Assembly (NCBI RefSeq): GCF_002150765.1
Contig: NZ_MUYM01000139.1
Location: forward strand, 1-58,537
Direction of reading: 5' to 3'
Length of the DNA stretch: 58,537 nucleotides
DNA from: Lentzea kentuckyensis
Lineage (GTDB): Bacteria > Actinomycetota > Actinomycetes > Mycobacteriales > Pseudonocardiaceae
The notes below the pieces were generated by a model. It made no database searches and was not told the DNA's origin. It saw only the letters and a program-made list of their open reading frames with translations. Of the stretch, positions 34,560 to 43,000 are shown piece by piece. The translations under genes were made by a program, and so were the position numbers. The first letter of the stretch is position 1. Each line of letters opens with the position of its first letter.

Positions 34560-35123
34560 TTGAGGTACGCCAAGGAACACAAGCAGGTGACGCGGCAGCG
34601 GATCATCGAGGCGGCCGGGCGCCGGTTCAAGCAGGACGGCATCGACGGTTCCGGTGTCGCCACGCTGATGGCCGACGCGGGACTGACCAACGGCGCGTTC
34701 TACGCCCACTTCGAGTCCAAAGAGGACCTTGTCGCCAGCGTCGTCGCCGACCAGTTGCACGGTCAGTGCGAAGGTCTGCGTGCGTCCGGTGGAGTCGAGC
34801 AGATCGTGCGGCAGTACCTCTCGGTCGAGCACCGCGACAACCCTGGGCACGGCTGCCCGTCCGCCGCCCTGCTCGACGAGATCAGCCGAAGCGCCGACGC
34901 CACCAGACACGCCTACACCGACGGTGTGCTGGCCGTCATCGACGAGGTCGCCGCTCTCCTGGCCCCGCACGACCCCGCGTCGGCCCGCCTGAGAACACTG
35001 ACGATCTACGCCGGAATGGCCGGGACACTGCAACTCTCCCGTGCCCTGACCGACCCGCGGCTCGCCGACGCGGTGCTCGGCCAGGGCATCGAGAACGCTC
35101 TGGCGCTGCTGGACGCCGGTTAG
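34560..35123 (+). CDS. TetR-family regulator, copy 2
   Basis: 187 residues. A TTG start at 34560 is assumed because it matches the start of copy 1 (MRYAKEHKQVT against MARYGKEHKQVT) and leaves 3 bases after the MDR stop. HTH residues 4-65 are the same as copy 1; the ligand-binding half is diverged (GCPSAALLDEISRSADA, AGMAGTLQLSRALTDP). It lies downstream of the SDR/MDR pair in the same direction, so it is probably made from the operon that it regulates. Confidence 0.88.
   Translation: MRYAKEHKQVTRQRIIEAAGRRFKQDGIDGSGVATLMADAGLTNGAFYAHFESKEDLVASVVADQLHGQCEGLRASGGVEQIVRQYLSVEHRDNPGHGCPSAALLDEISRSADATRHAYTDGVLAVIDEVAALLAPHDPASARLRTLTIYAGMAGTLQLSRALTDPRLADAVLGQGIENALALLDAG
34571..34750. repeat. 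180-bp inverted repeat, right arm (TetR DNA-binding domain)
   Basis: Inverted partner of 32581-32760, 179/180 identical. Together the arms flank 1.8 kb holding the SDR and MDR genes. Confidence 0.95.
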
Positions 35124-35333
35124 CTGTCCGAGCAACCGTTAGGAGTGCGCTCTGTCACGATGGCCGGTCGTGGTCGTGAGCAAGAACGTCGTACGGATGA
35201 CGGCGGACGCGAACGAGGAGGCCAGGTGACGGCACGCGCACTGAAGCGGGCGTCTCGCCTGCCGCCGTGGCGTGCCACAGCTCAACGGTGACCTTGTCTC
35301 GGTCGACCTCGATGACGACGTAGTCCGCGGCGG
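35124..35333. other. Short intergenic region, no clear gene
   Basis: 210 bases between TetR copy 2 and the LD-carboxypeptidase stop. On the minus strand one frame reads QLTAADYVVIEVDRDKVTV and on for about 30 codons with coding character, but it has no plausible start and may be a relic. Confidence 0.4.
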
Positions 35334-36353
35334 TCAGCTGGCCAGTCCCGTCATCGCGTGCGGCCCTACCGCCGGTTCGAGCAGCGACAACGTCCGCTGC
35401 TGCGCATCGAGACCGACGCGGATGCCGACCGGCATCGGCAGATTCGGGCCGGCATGCCCGAACTCGACGTTGCCCAGGACCGGGATGTCACGGTCGCCGA
35501 GGACGTCGAGGACTATCTCGGGCAGGGTCGGGGAAGCGCCGGGCTCGAGTCCACTGATCTCGCGCGGAACGCCAACGACCATGCCGGAGATCCGATCGAG
35601 GATGCCGCAGTGTCGCATCACCTGCAGATAGCTCCACACGTGCGATGCCAGGCCGCCCATCTCCTCCCAGAACAGCACCGCACCATCGAACCATTCGAGC
35701 GGCAGCGCGAAAGGCGTCGCCTGCGCCAGCACGATGCGATTGATCACCCCGCCGATCAGCCGACCTTCGACACGACCAGGACGCCAGCACTCCCACGACG
35801 GGCTCGCAGGCAGCGCACCGATCGCCGCGGTACCGGTCAGCAACCTGGAGTAGAGCTTCTCGAGTTCCGCTTGGCGCGCCACGGGCGCAGACTGCCAGTG
35901 CCCGCCGAAGCCAGGGACCGCCATGTCGGCGTGGAACCCGACTAGACCCGTGCGCGCATAGAGCACCAGATGCAGCAGCGAGATGTCGCTGTAGCCCAGG
36001 ATCGGCTTGGGGTCGGCCCTGATCGCCTCAACGTCGATCAGGTCGAGGTAGCCGAGCGCCGTCTGGCCACCGTCACTCGCGATGATCGCGCGCACCTCGG
36101 GATCACGCAGAAGACCGTTGAGCTCCCCGGCGATCTCCGCCGGCGTAGCCGCGCTCCACCAATGGCGCCGCCCTACTTCGAGTAGCGGAGCCCGACGCAC
36201 GCGGAATCCCAACCGCTCGAGCACAACCACCGTCCGCTCGACGTTGGGCTCGTAAGCGGCCGGCAGCGGACCGGACAGCGATGCGATGACAACGAGATCT
36301 CCTGGCCTCAGGGCACGCGGTCGAAGCAGTTGAGGCAGTGCAGAACCGGTCAT
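35334..36353 (-). CDS. LD-carboxypeptidase, S66 (LdcA/MccF-like) family
   Basis: 339 residues from ATG 36353; a GTG at 36389 in the same frame is possible. Typical S66 features: LRPGDLVVIASLSGP at the start, AIIASDGGQTALGYLDLID, nucleophile Ser in ILGYSDISLLHL, Glu in AVLFWEEMGG and His in NVEFGHAGPNLPMPVG near the end. LdcA enzymes cut the L,D bond of tetrapeptides in murein recycling; MccF members detoxify microcin-type peptides. No signal peptide, so cytoplasmic. It is divergent from a TetR gene and shares an extensive palindromic operator with it, which is more like an inducible resistance/degradation gene than housekeeping murein recycling. Confidence 0.85.
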   Translation of the reverse strand: MTGSALPQLLRPRALRPGDLVVIASLSGPLPAAYEPNVERTVVVLERLGFRVRRAPLLEVGRRHWWSAATPAEIAGELNGLLRDPEVRAIIASDGGQTALGYLDLIDVEAIRADPKPILGYSDISLLHLVLYARTGLVGFHADMAVPGFGGHWQSAPVARQAELEKLYSRLLTGTAAIGALPASPSWECWRPGRVEGRLIGGVINRIVLAQATPFALPLEWFDGAVLFWEEMGGLASHVWSYLQVMRHCGILDRISGMVVGVPREISGLEPGASPTLPEIVLDVLGDRDIPVLGNVEFGHAGPNLPMPVGIRVGLDAQQRTLSLLEPAVGPHAMTGLAS

Positions 36354-36405
36354 GGCGTCAGTGTCGCCAGTGCCCTTTGGCAGGGTCACGCGATTTTCGC
36401 CGGCC

Positions 36406-36443
36406 TTTGAGGAACGATCGTTCTTGACTGATCGTTCCTCAAA
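36406..36443. promoter_or_regulatory. Perfect 14-base inverted repeat, TetR-type operator
   Basis: TTTGAGGAACGATC (36406-36419) and GATCGTTCCTCAAA (36430-36443) are perfect complements around a 10-base spacer; the left half also contains the 12-base palindrome GAACGATCGTTC (36412-36423). It sits between the LD-carboxypeptidase gene and the divergent TetR gene 16 bases away. Almost certainly the binding site of that TetR protein. Confidence 0.75.
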
Positions 36444-36459
36444 AGGCTACCGTCGTGGC

Positions 36460-36960
36460 ATGGGCAGGAAAAGGGCGTTCGACGAGGACGAGGCGGTGCG
36501 CGCCGCCGTGGGGCTGTTCGGTGGCCGCGCGTACGACGGGGTGTCCATCGACGACCTCGTCAACCACCTCGGCGTGCACCGCAACAGCCTGTACAAGACG
36601 TTCGGCAGCAAGCGCGGCCTCTACCTGGTCGCCTTGCGCCGCCACCTCGCCGACGACGTCCGCCCCTTGGCCGAAGCACTCGCCTCGGCACCGGATGCCG
36701 CGACCGCGCTACGGCTCATCACGTCGGCCGACCTCGGTCTGCTGCTGCTCGCCGCGGTCGAACGGGCACCGGCCGACGAGGAGGTGGCCGCCGAGGTGGC
36801 CACGGCGTTGGCCGCCGTCGACCAGGCGATCGCCGACGCGCTCGACATTTCCACCGACCTGGCCGCCGCCCTCACGGCTGCCGCACTGGGCATTCTCCTG
36901 CGCGGCAACCCCGACGGTGCCGGCACCGCGCTGACCCAACGCCTCGATTCCCTTCACTGA
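36460..36960 (+). CDS. TetR-family regulator (short)
   Basis: 166 residues, ATG 36460. HTH residues 5-50 (AFDEDEAVRAAVGLFGGRAY, IDDLVNHLGVHRNSLYKTFG) and a short, alanine-rich C-terminal domain. Likely binds the 14-base inverted repeat directly upstream and controls both itself with the two downstream genes and the divergent LD-carboxypeptidase. Thirteen bases separate it from the next gene. Confidence 0.9.
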   Translation: MGRKRAFDEDEAVRAAVGLFGGRAYDGVSIDDLVNHLGVHRNSLYKTFGSKRGLYLVALRRHLADDVRPLAEALASAPDAATALRLITSADLGLLLLAAVERAPADEEVAAEVATALAAVDQAIADALDISTDLAAALTAAALGILLRGNPDGAGTALTQRLDSLH

Positions 36961-36973
36961 CAGGAAACCCGAC

Positions 36974-37324
36974 ATGGCACTGGTCCACATCGACGGCGAC
37001 GACCTCGTTGTCGTGATCGAAGGTCTCGACAAGCTCTGGGCCTTCAAGAGCAGCCTGACCATCCCACTGGCCAACGTCCGCGGCGCGACCGCGGACCCCG
37101 GCATCGCCGCCGATCCCAAGGGAATCCGCGCGCCGGGCGCCCACCTGCCCGGCGTGATCACGGCCGGCACGTTCCACCTCGACGGCGAAAAGGTCTTCTG
37201 GGACGTCAAGGACGCGTCGAAGGCCGTCGTGATCGAACTCGCCGACGAGCGCTACGCCCGCCTGGTCCTCCAGGTCGACGACCCGCGCGCGACCGTCGCG
37301 CTGGTCGAGAACGCCCTGCGCTGA
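36974..37324 (+). CDS. Small PH-like-domain hypothetical protein
   Basis: 116 residues with AGGAAA before the ATG. Beta-rich pattern (LVHIDGDDLVVVIEGLDKLWAF, SSLTIPLANVRGATAD, FHLDGEKVFWDVKDASKAVVIEL) ending in a helix, which looks like a bacterial pleckstrin-homology-like domain. No signal or membrane segment. Probably co-transcribed with the TetR and hydrolase genes. Function unknown. Confidence 0.7.
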   Translation: MALVHIDGDDLVVVIEGLDKLWAFKSSLTIPLANVRGATADPGIAADPKGIRAPGAHLPGVITAGTFHLDGEKVFWDVKDASKAVVIELADERYARLVLQVDDPRATVALVENALR

Positions 37325-37337
37325 AAGAGGTGAGCCG

Positions 37338-38363
37338 ATGTTCTCCCGCCTCTGCGCGGCCGTGATGGCGTTGGCCGCCGTGACCGCCACCCCGGCCGAG
37401 GCGACGCCCGGCCTCGTGCCCGCCGCCGACCGCGAGGTCGTCTTCACCGTCGAAGGAACGACGACCTACGGCACCCTGCACGTTCCCGCGCACCGTGCCG
37501 GGCAACGGTTGCGCGCCGCACTGCTGCTGCCAGGCAGCGGACCCACCGACCGCGACGGCAACCAACCACTGATGTCCCCGAACACCCTGGCGCAGGTGGC
37601 CGACGCGCTCGACAGCGACCGGGTCGCCACGCTGCGGTTCGACAAGTACGGCACCGGCCGCACCGGGCTCGGCGCCTACCGCGACCACCCGGAGACACTC
37701 GACTACCCGGCGTTCGTCCGTCAGGCGAAGGCCGCCTACGAGTCGTTGCGCGATCAGCCGGAGACCGACCCGCACGCGCTGATGGTCGTCGGGCACAGCG
37801 AGGGCGCGATGACCGCGCTGCTGCTCGGTGGCACCGTCCGCCCACGCCCGACCGGCCTGGCACTGCTGCAACCGCAGGCGATCCGCCTGCTGGACCTGGT
37901 CGCGCTCCAACTGCACGCCCAGATCGCCGAGGCGACCCGGCAGGGTCAGTTCACCCCGGACCAGCAGCGCGCGATTGACGCGGCGATCGACGCCGCCGTC
38001 ACCGCCCTGCGCGAACACCGGCCGGTCGACACCACCGACCTGCCGTCCGCCATCGCCCAGCTCTTCACCGCCTTGCAAGGGCAGAGCAGCCGGTTCGTGC
38101 ACAGCGACGACGCCATCTATCCGCCGGCCACCGCCGTGGCTCTGCGGCAGGGGACCAGGGTGCTGCTGACCTGCGGCACGAACGACGCCCAGGTCCCTTG
38201 CGCCACAACGGACGCCCTGACCGCCGCCCTGCGACGCGCGCACGTCGGCGAACCGGGCCGGGTGCCACTGCTCGGAGTGGACCACCTGCTGCACGACGCC
38301 GACCACCCGAATACCCCCGCCCTGGCCGTGCTCGATGCCCTGCACCGGTTCGCGGGGCGCTGA
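37338..38363 (+). CDS. Secreted alpha/beta hydrolase (lipase/esterase-like)
   Basis: 341 residues. Sec signal peptide (MFSRLCAAVMALAAVTATPAEA). LPGSGPTDRDGN oxyanion region, nucleophile GHSEGA (Ser), acid in TCGTNDAQV and His in LGVDHLLHDAD. The TDRDGN...TLRFDKYGTG layout is typical of BAAT/dienelactone-hydrolase-like peptidases or esterases found in cell-envelope stress operons. Last gene of the TetR-PH-hydrolase group. Substrate unknown. Confidence 0.85.
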   Translation: MFSRLCAAVMALAAVTATPAEATPGLVPAADREVVFTVEGTTTYGTLHVPAHRAGQRLRAALLLPGSGPTDRDGNQPLMSPNTLAQVADALDSDRVATLRFDKYGTGRTGLGAYRDHPETLDYPAFVRQAKAAYESLRDQPETDPHALMVVGHSEGAMTALLLGGTVRPRPTGLALLQPQAIRLLDLVALQLHAQIAEATRQGQFTPDQQRAIDAAIDAAVTALREHRPVDTTDLPSAIAQLFTALQGQSSRFVHSDDAIYPPATAVALRQGTRVLLTCGTNDAQVPCATTDALTAALRRAHVGEPGRVPLLGVDHLLHDADHPNTPALAVLDALHRFAGR

Positions 38364-38648
38364 GGTAGACCGACGCCGAACCCCGAACCCGTGCGAGACG
38401 GGACCAACCGGCGGACAGGCGGCGATCACGGGCGGTGCCGTCCGTGCCCCGGCAGGGCGTTGCACAGACGGTTCCGACCCACGACAGGTCCGGGGGCGAA
38501 GCCCCGGCTGGGGTCTGGGGGCGTCTGGTCGTCGAGCACGTGAACGGTCGTGATCGGCTGGAGACGGCCATGAACGGCCGGACACACGAGTAAGGCCCTT
38601 GACCGCGTTCGCGCTGGTCAAGGGCCTCTTGGTGCTGGTCGACCTTGG
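38364..38648. terminator. Intergenic region with two hairpins
   Basis: No gene seen. A CCGGGG-GCGAAG-CCCCGG hairpin lies at 38491-38508 in a G/C-rich stretch common after actinobacterial genes. A perfect 12-base stem with 11-base loop (38593-38604 with 38616-38627, AGGCCCTTGACC and complement) lies just 3' of the tRNA gene and is its probable terminator. Confidence 0.7.
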
Positions 38649-38720
38649 TGCCCCCGGCAGGATTCGAACCTGCGCACCCGCCTCCGGAGGGCGGTGCTCT
38701 ATCCCCTGAGCTACGGGGGC
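38649..38720 (-). tRNA. tRNA-Arg (anticodon CCG)
   Basis: On the minus strand a complete cloverleaf: acceptor stem GCCCCCG/CGGGGGC, D arm with AGCTCAGGGGATAGAGC, anticodon stem CCGCC/GGCGG with loop CTCCGGA (anticodon CCG, reading CGG), and T arm GCAGGTTCGAATCCTGC. A genome-encoded CCA follows at 38648-38646. No integrase or duplicated 3' end next to it, so it is not an obvious attachment site in this window. Confidence 0.95.
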
Positions 38721-38840
38721 CGTAGCTATGTGGAAGATCCTAGCGCACGTTCGAGCCCTGTTTGACACGGACCCCAGCGGGACGGCCGAAGGTGGGATTC
38801 GTCACCTCCGCCGCAGGTCAGGAATAGCGTCGATTGCACT

Positions 38841-38850
38841 CATGCGCATG
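38841..38850. promoter_or_regulatory. Palindrome upstream of the CDF transporter gene
   Basis: CATGCGCATG, a perfect 10-base palindrome 20 bases before the chosen ATG. Could be a metal-responsive repressor site; weak evidence. Confidence 0.3.
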
Positions 38851-38869
38851 TCGCTATATGTTCCAAGTC

Positions 38870-39778
38870 ATGGGTCACGGGCATGGGCACGGATCGGCGT
38901 CGGCGAGCGGGCAGCACGCCGGCAAGCTGTGGATCGCGTTCGGGATCGGCGCGGCCTTCATGGTGGTCGAGTTCGTCGTGGGGTTCGCGACGTCCTCGCT
39001 CGCGCTGATCTCCGATGCCGCGCACATGCTCACCGACGTGCTCGGGGTCGGGATGGCGCTGGCCGCGATCGTCGTGGCCAAGCGGGCCAAGGCCGGCCGG
39101 AACCGGACGTTCGGGTTCTACCGGGCCGAGGTGCTGGCGGCGCTGGCGAACGCGGTGCTGCTGTTCGGGGTCGCCGGGTACGTGATCTACGAGGCGGTCG
39201 GGCGGTTCCAGGACCCGCCGCAGGTGCCTGGCTGGCCGGTGCTGATCGCGGCGACGCTCGGGCTGGTGGCCAACCTCGTCAGCTTCAGCGTCCTGAAAGA
39301 GAGCGCTAAGGACAGCATCAACGTCAAGGGTGCGTACCTGGAGGTGCTGGCTGACCTCGTCGGGTCGGTGGGTGTGCTGATCTCCGCGCTGATCACGATC
39401 ACCACGGGCTGGAAGTACGCGGACCCGATCATGGGTGTGCTGATCGGGGTCTGGGTGCTGCCGCGGACGTACGGCCTGGCCAAGAACGCGCTGCACATCC
39501 TGTTCCAGCACGCGCCGGAGCGGCTTGACGTGACCGAGATCCAGAAGGCTCTCACCGAGCTGCCCGGTGTCACGGAGGCGCACGACCTGCACGTGTGGAC
39601 GCTCACCAGCGGGATGGAGGTGGCTTCGGCTCACCTCGCGACCGCTGAGGACGCCGATCATGAGAGCGTGCTCAAGGCGGCGCAGTCGTTGCTGGCCGCC
39701 AAGTACCACATCGAGCACGCGACGCTGCAGGTCGAGGGCGGCTCGTCAGCGCAGCGGTGCCGGGAGCTTTCGTGGTGA
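38870..39778 (+). CDS. Cation diffusion facilitator (zinc/cobalt exporter)
   Basis: 302 residues from ATG 38870 (MGHGHGHGSA); the frame is open from a TTG at 38834. His-rich N-terminus typical of CzcD-type CDF proteins. Six hydrophobic segments; metal site residues in SDAAHMLTDVLG (HxxxD in helix 2) and YLEVLADLVGSVG (helix 5). The C-terminal cytoplasmic domain has VTEAHDLHVWTLTSG, the usual metal-binding fold with HDLHVW. It exports Zn(II)/Co(II) from the cytoplasm using the proton gradient. Monocistronic. Confidence 0.93.
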   Translation: MGHGHGHGSASASGQHAGKLWIAFGIGAAFMVVEFVVGFATSSLALISDAAHMLTDVLGVGMALAAIVVAKRAKAGRNRTFGFYRAEVLAALANAVLLFGVAGYVIYEAVGRFQDPPQVPGWPVLIAATLGLVANLVSFSVLKESAKDSINVKGAYLEVLADLVGSVGVLISALITITTGWKYADPIMGVLIGVWVLPRTYGLAKNALHILFQHAPERLDVTEIQKALTELPGVTEAHDLHVWTLTSGMEVASAHLATAEDADHESVLKAAQSLLAAKYHIEHATLQVEGGSSAQRCRELSW

Positions 39779-39937
39779 GGCGGGCAGGTCGCGGATCTCG
39801 TCCTTGGTGGACGGGGTGCCGGTCCGTGACGGAACAACCGGTTTGCGGGGTTGCGGCACGGCGGCCCAGACACGGCCTCGCTCGAACGGCACCACAACAG
39901 CCTCCCAGTCACCGCAGATGAATTGCCAAGATCTCAT
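39746..39937 (-). CDS. Possible small protein, 63 residues
   Basis: Reads MRSWQFICGDWEAVVVPFER with RTGTPSTKDEIRDLP near its end and a basic C-terminus. The codon pattern is coding-like and the frame is clean, but the ribosome binding site is weak. It overlaps the end of the CDF gene by 33 bases on the opposite strand. No family recognised. Confidence 0.4.
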   Translation of the reverse strand: MRSWQFICGDWEAVVVPFERGRVWAAVPQPRKPVVPSRTGTPSTKDEIRDLPASPRKLPAPLR

Positions 39938-39979
39938 CGGAGTATGTCTGAAGGGGATAGATCCTTTCAGGTGAATGAG

Positions 39980-40012
39980 AAAGGCCGCGCTCCGTGACGG
40001 AACGCGGCCTTT
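39980..40012. terminator. Terminator hairpin between convergent genes
   Basis: A perfect 10-base stem (39980-39989 with 40003-40012, AAAGGCCGCG and complement) with T/A-rich flanks, suited to stop transcription from both directions. It follows the mannosidase gene on the minus strand. Confidence 0.8.
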
Positions 40013-40036
40013 CGGTGTGAACGAGTCAGTTAGGCG

Positions 40037-43000
40037 TTACAGCCCAGTGCACTGTCCTGCCTTCGGACCCTTCACGTCGTTCGTGAAGCCGTTGTTCGAC
40101 GGCTCCGGGGTGTTGCCCGTGCAGGACAGCGGACCGCCGACCGTCGAGAAGGCGACGACCGACCTGGTCCTGTTCGACGTCAGTGACACCGGGCCGCCGA
40201 CCGCGGTGTTCTCCACCGCGACTTCCGACGAAGAACCGTGGACCGACACCGGACCGGCCACGCGCGTGCCCACGAGCACCACGGAGGCCGCGTCCGCCGC
40301 CGAGATCGGACCCTTGATCTCGCCGCCGAAGACGTACAGCGTGGCGCCGCGGGCGACGGTCACCGGGCCGTTCACCGTGGCACCGTCCACATAGGTCACG
40401 CCATTGACCTGCAGCGGGCCGTTGACCGTGCCCGTCACGGTGGTGGTGGCCGCCGGCAGCGGCTTCGACAGCAGCTCGAACTCCGCCAGCGCGACGTCCT
40501 CCGAGAACTCCACCCGGTAGAAGTTGTAGCGGCCCGGCGAGGCGATCTTGAACGACCGGGTGTACTGCTGCCACTGGAAGTTCTCGCCGGAGCGCTTGTC
40601 GACGGTCGCCCAGGTCTTGCCGTCGTAGGAGGCCTTCAGCTCCCACGACGACGGGGACTTGCCCGTCTTCGCGTTGGTCAGCGTGTAGAACTCCGCCTTC
40701 TCCTTGGCGTCGGCCGCCTTGAAGTCGAACGAACGGACCACGGCGGACGTCGTGGAGTTGTTGTCCACCAAGGCACCGACACCAACACCGGTCGCGACAT
40801 CGCGCAGCGGCGTCGGGACCGCGTCACCGGTGGTGATCGAGTCCGGCACGTCGTTCACGCCCGTGCCCCACTTCGACGGCTGGGGGCCCATGTCGAAGTC
40901 GATCGTGGCACCGGCCGCGAGCACGTCGTGCGGCAGCGACGTCTTGTTCCACGCCTTGCCGTTGACCTTCACGCCCTGCACGTAGATGTTCTTCGCGCTG
41001 TTCTTCGGCGCGTTGATCACGAGCTTCTTGCCGTTCTCCAACCGAACCGTCGCCTTGGTGAACAGCGGCGAACCGATCGCGTAGGCAGGCTTGCCCATCT
41101 GCAGCGGGTAGAAGCCCAGCGACGAGAACAGGAACCACGCCGACATCTCGCCGTTGTCCTCGTCACCGGCATAGCCCTGGCCCTGCTGCGAGCCCACGTA
41201 CAGGCGCGACAGGATCTCGCGCACCTTCTCCTGGGTGCCGGAGGGCTTGCCCGCGTAGTTGTACATGTAGGCGATGTGGTGCGACGGCTGGTTGGAGTGG
41301 CCGTACTGGCCCATCCGCACGTCCCGCGCCTCGATCATCTCGTGGATCACGCCGCCGTAGCCGCCGGGGAACTTCGCGGTCTCCGGCAGGGTGAAGAACG
41401 AGTCGAGCTTGGCGGCCAGCTTGTCCCGCCCGCCGTACAGGTTCGCGAGACCCTGCCCGTCGTGCGGCACCGTGAACGCCATGTTCCAGCCGTTCGTCTC
41501 GGTGTAGTCGTAACGCCAGTCCTGCGGGTTGTACTTCGCCGGGTCCTCGACGCGCCACGAGCCGTCGGTGTTGCGTCCCTGGAAGAAGTCGATCCGCTTG
41601 TCGAACGTCAGCACGTAGTTCTGGGCGCGGTTGAGGAAGTACTCGTACTCCTCGGCGTACCGCTTCTCGCCCGTCTTCTCGTGCAGGGCCTTCGCCATCG
41701 ACGCGATGCCGAAGTCGTTGAGGTAGCCCTCGATCGCCCACGACCACGCCTCGGAGTCCATCTGGTCGTGGCCGGTGTAGCCGAGGAACACCGACCGGTC
41801 CATGCCCTTGCGGCCGACCGCGCTGTTCGGCGGCAGCACGGACGCGTTCTTCACCGCGGCGTCGTAGGCGGCCTTGATGTCGAAGTTGTTGACGCCCTTC
41901 AGGTACGCGTCCGCGAACGCCACGTCGGAGCTCGTGCCGGTCATCAGATCCGCGTAACCGGGGGAGGACCAGCGCGACACCCAGCCGCCCTGCCGGTACT
42001 GCTCCACGAACCCGTCGGCCATCTCGCCGGCCTGGGAGGGGGTGAACAACGAGTAGGCGGGCCAGGTCGTGCGGTAGGTGTCCCAGAACCCGTTGTTGAC
42101 GTAGATCTTGCCGTCCACGATCTTCGCGCCGGTCTTCGTCGGCGTGTTCTCACCAACCGGCGGCGACACCGGGGACGCGTACTGCACCTTGTCGCCGACC
42201 TTCTCGTAGCCCGAGTTCGGGTAGAGGTAGAGCCGGTACATGTTGGAGTACAGCGTGATCAGCTGGTCCTCGGAGGCGCCCTCCACGGAGATGATGCCGA
42301 GGATCTTGTCCCACGCCGCCTGCGCGCGGTCGCGCACGGCGTCGAAGGAGTCCGATGGCTTGATCTCCTGGTCCAGGTTCGACTTCGCCTGGTCGACCGA
42401 GATCAACGACGTGGCGATCCGCAGCTCGACGGTCTTGTCACCGAACGAGAAGTAACCGCCGACGTTGTCCCGGCCGGCCCCGGTGAGCCTGCCGCTCGCC
42501 GTCACCGGCCTGTCCACCTTGCCGTAGACGAACAACCGGGTCGTACCCGCGGACCCGATCCGCACGTCCGAGAAGCCCGTGACGACACCGTTCGCCGCGT
42601 CCAGCGTGAGGCCGCCGGAGTTGTTGACGTTGTCGAACACCAGGTTCTTCTGCGCGCCGTCGGTGAACGTGAAGCGGAAGACCGCCGCGTGGTCGGTCGG
42701 CGCGATCTCGGTCTTCATGCCGTTCTCGAAGGTCACGCCGTAGTAGTGCGCCTTCGCGATCTCGTTGTCGTGCTTGAACGGCAACGCCCGCAGCGCGCGG
42801 TCCTGGGTCGGCGCCTGGTCGGACGGCATCACCTGGAACGTCTGCCGGTCACCCATCCACGGGCTCGGCTCGTGCGACGCGGTGAACGCCTGCAACGTCG
42901 TGAGGTTCTGCGCGTTGTTGCGCTGCTGGTACTCGTACAGCCAGCTGGCCGAGCCCGCGTTGGTCATCGGCGTCCAGAAGTTGAAGCCGTGCGGCACCGC

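Noticed and set aside
35240..35340. Minus-strand frame reading QLTAADYVVIEVDRDKV
   Set aside because: Looks coding for about 30 codons but has no start, no homologous context and overlaps the LD-carboxypeptidase end; perhaps a relic.
38646..38720. tRNA-Arg gene as an integration site for a mobile island
   Set aside because: No integrase, no duplicated tRNA 3' end and no composition break next to it within the window.
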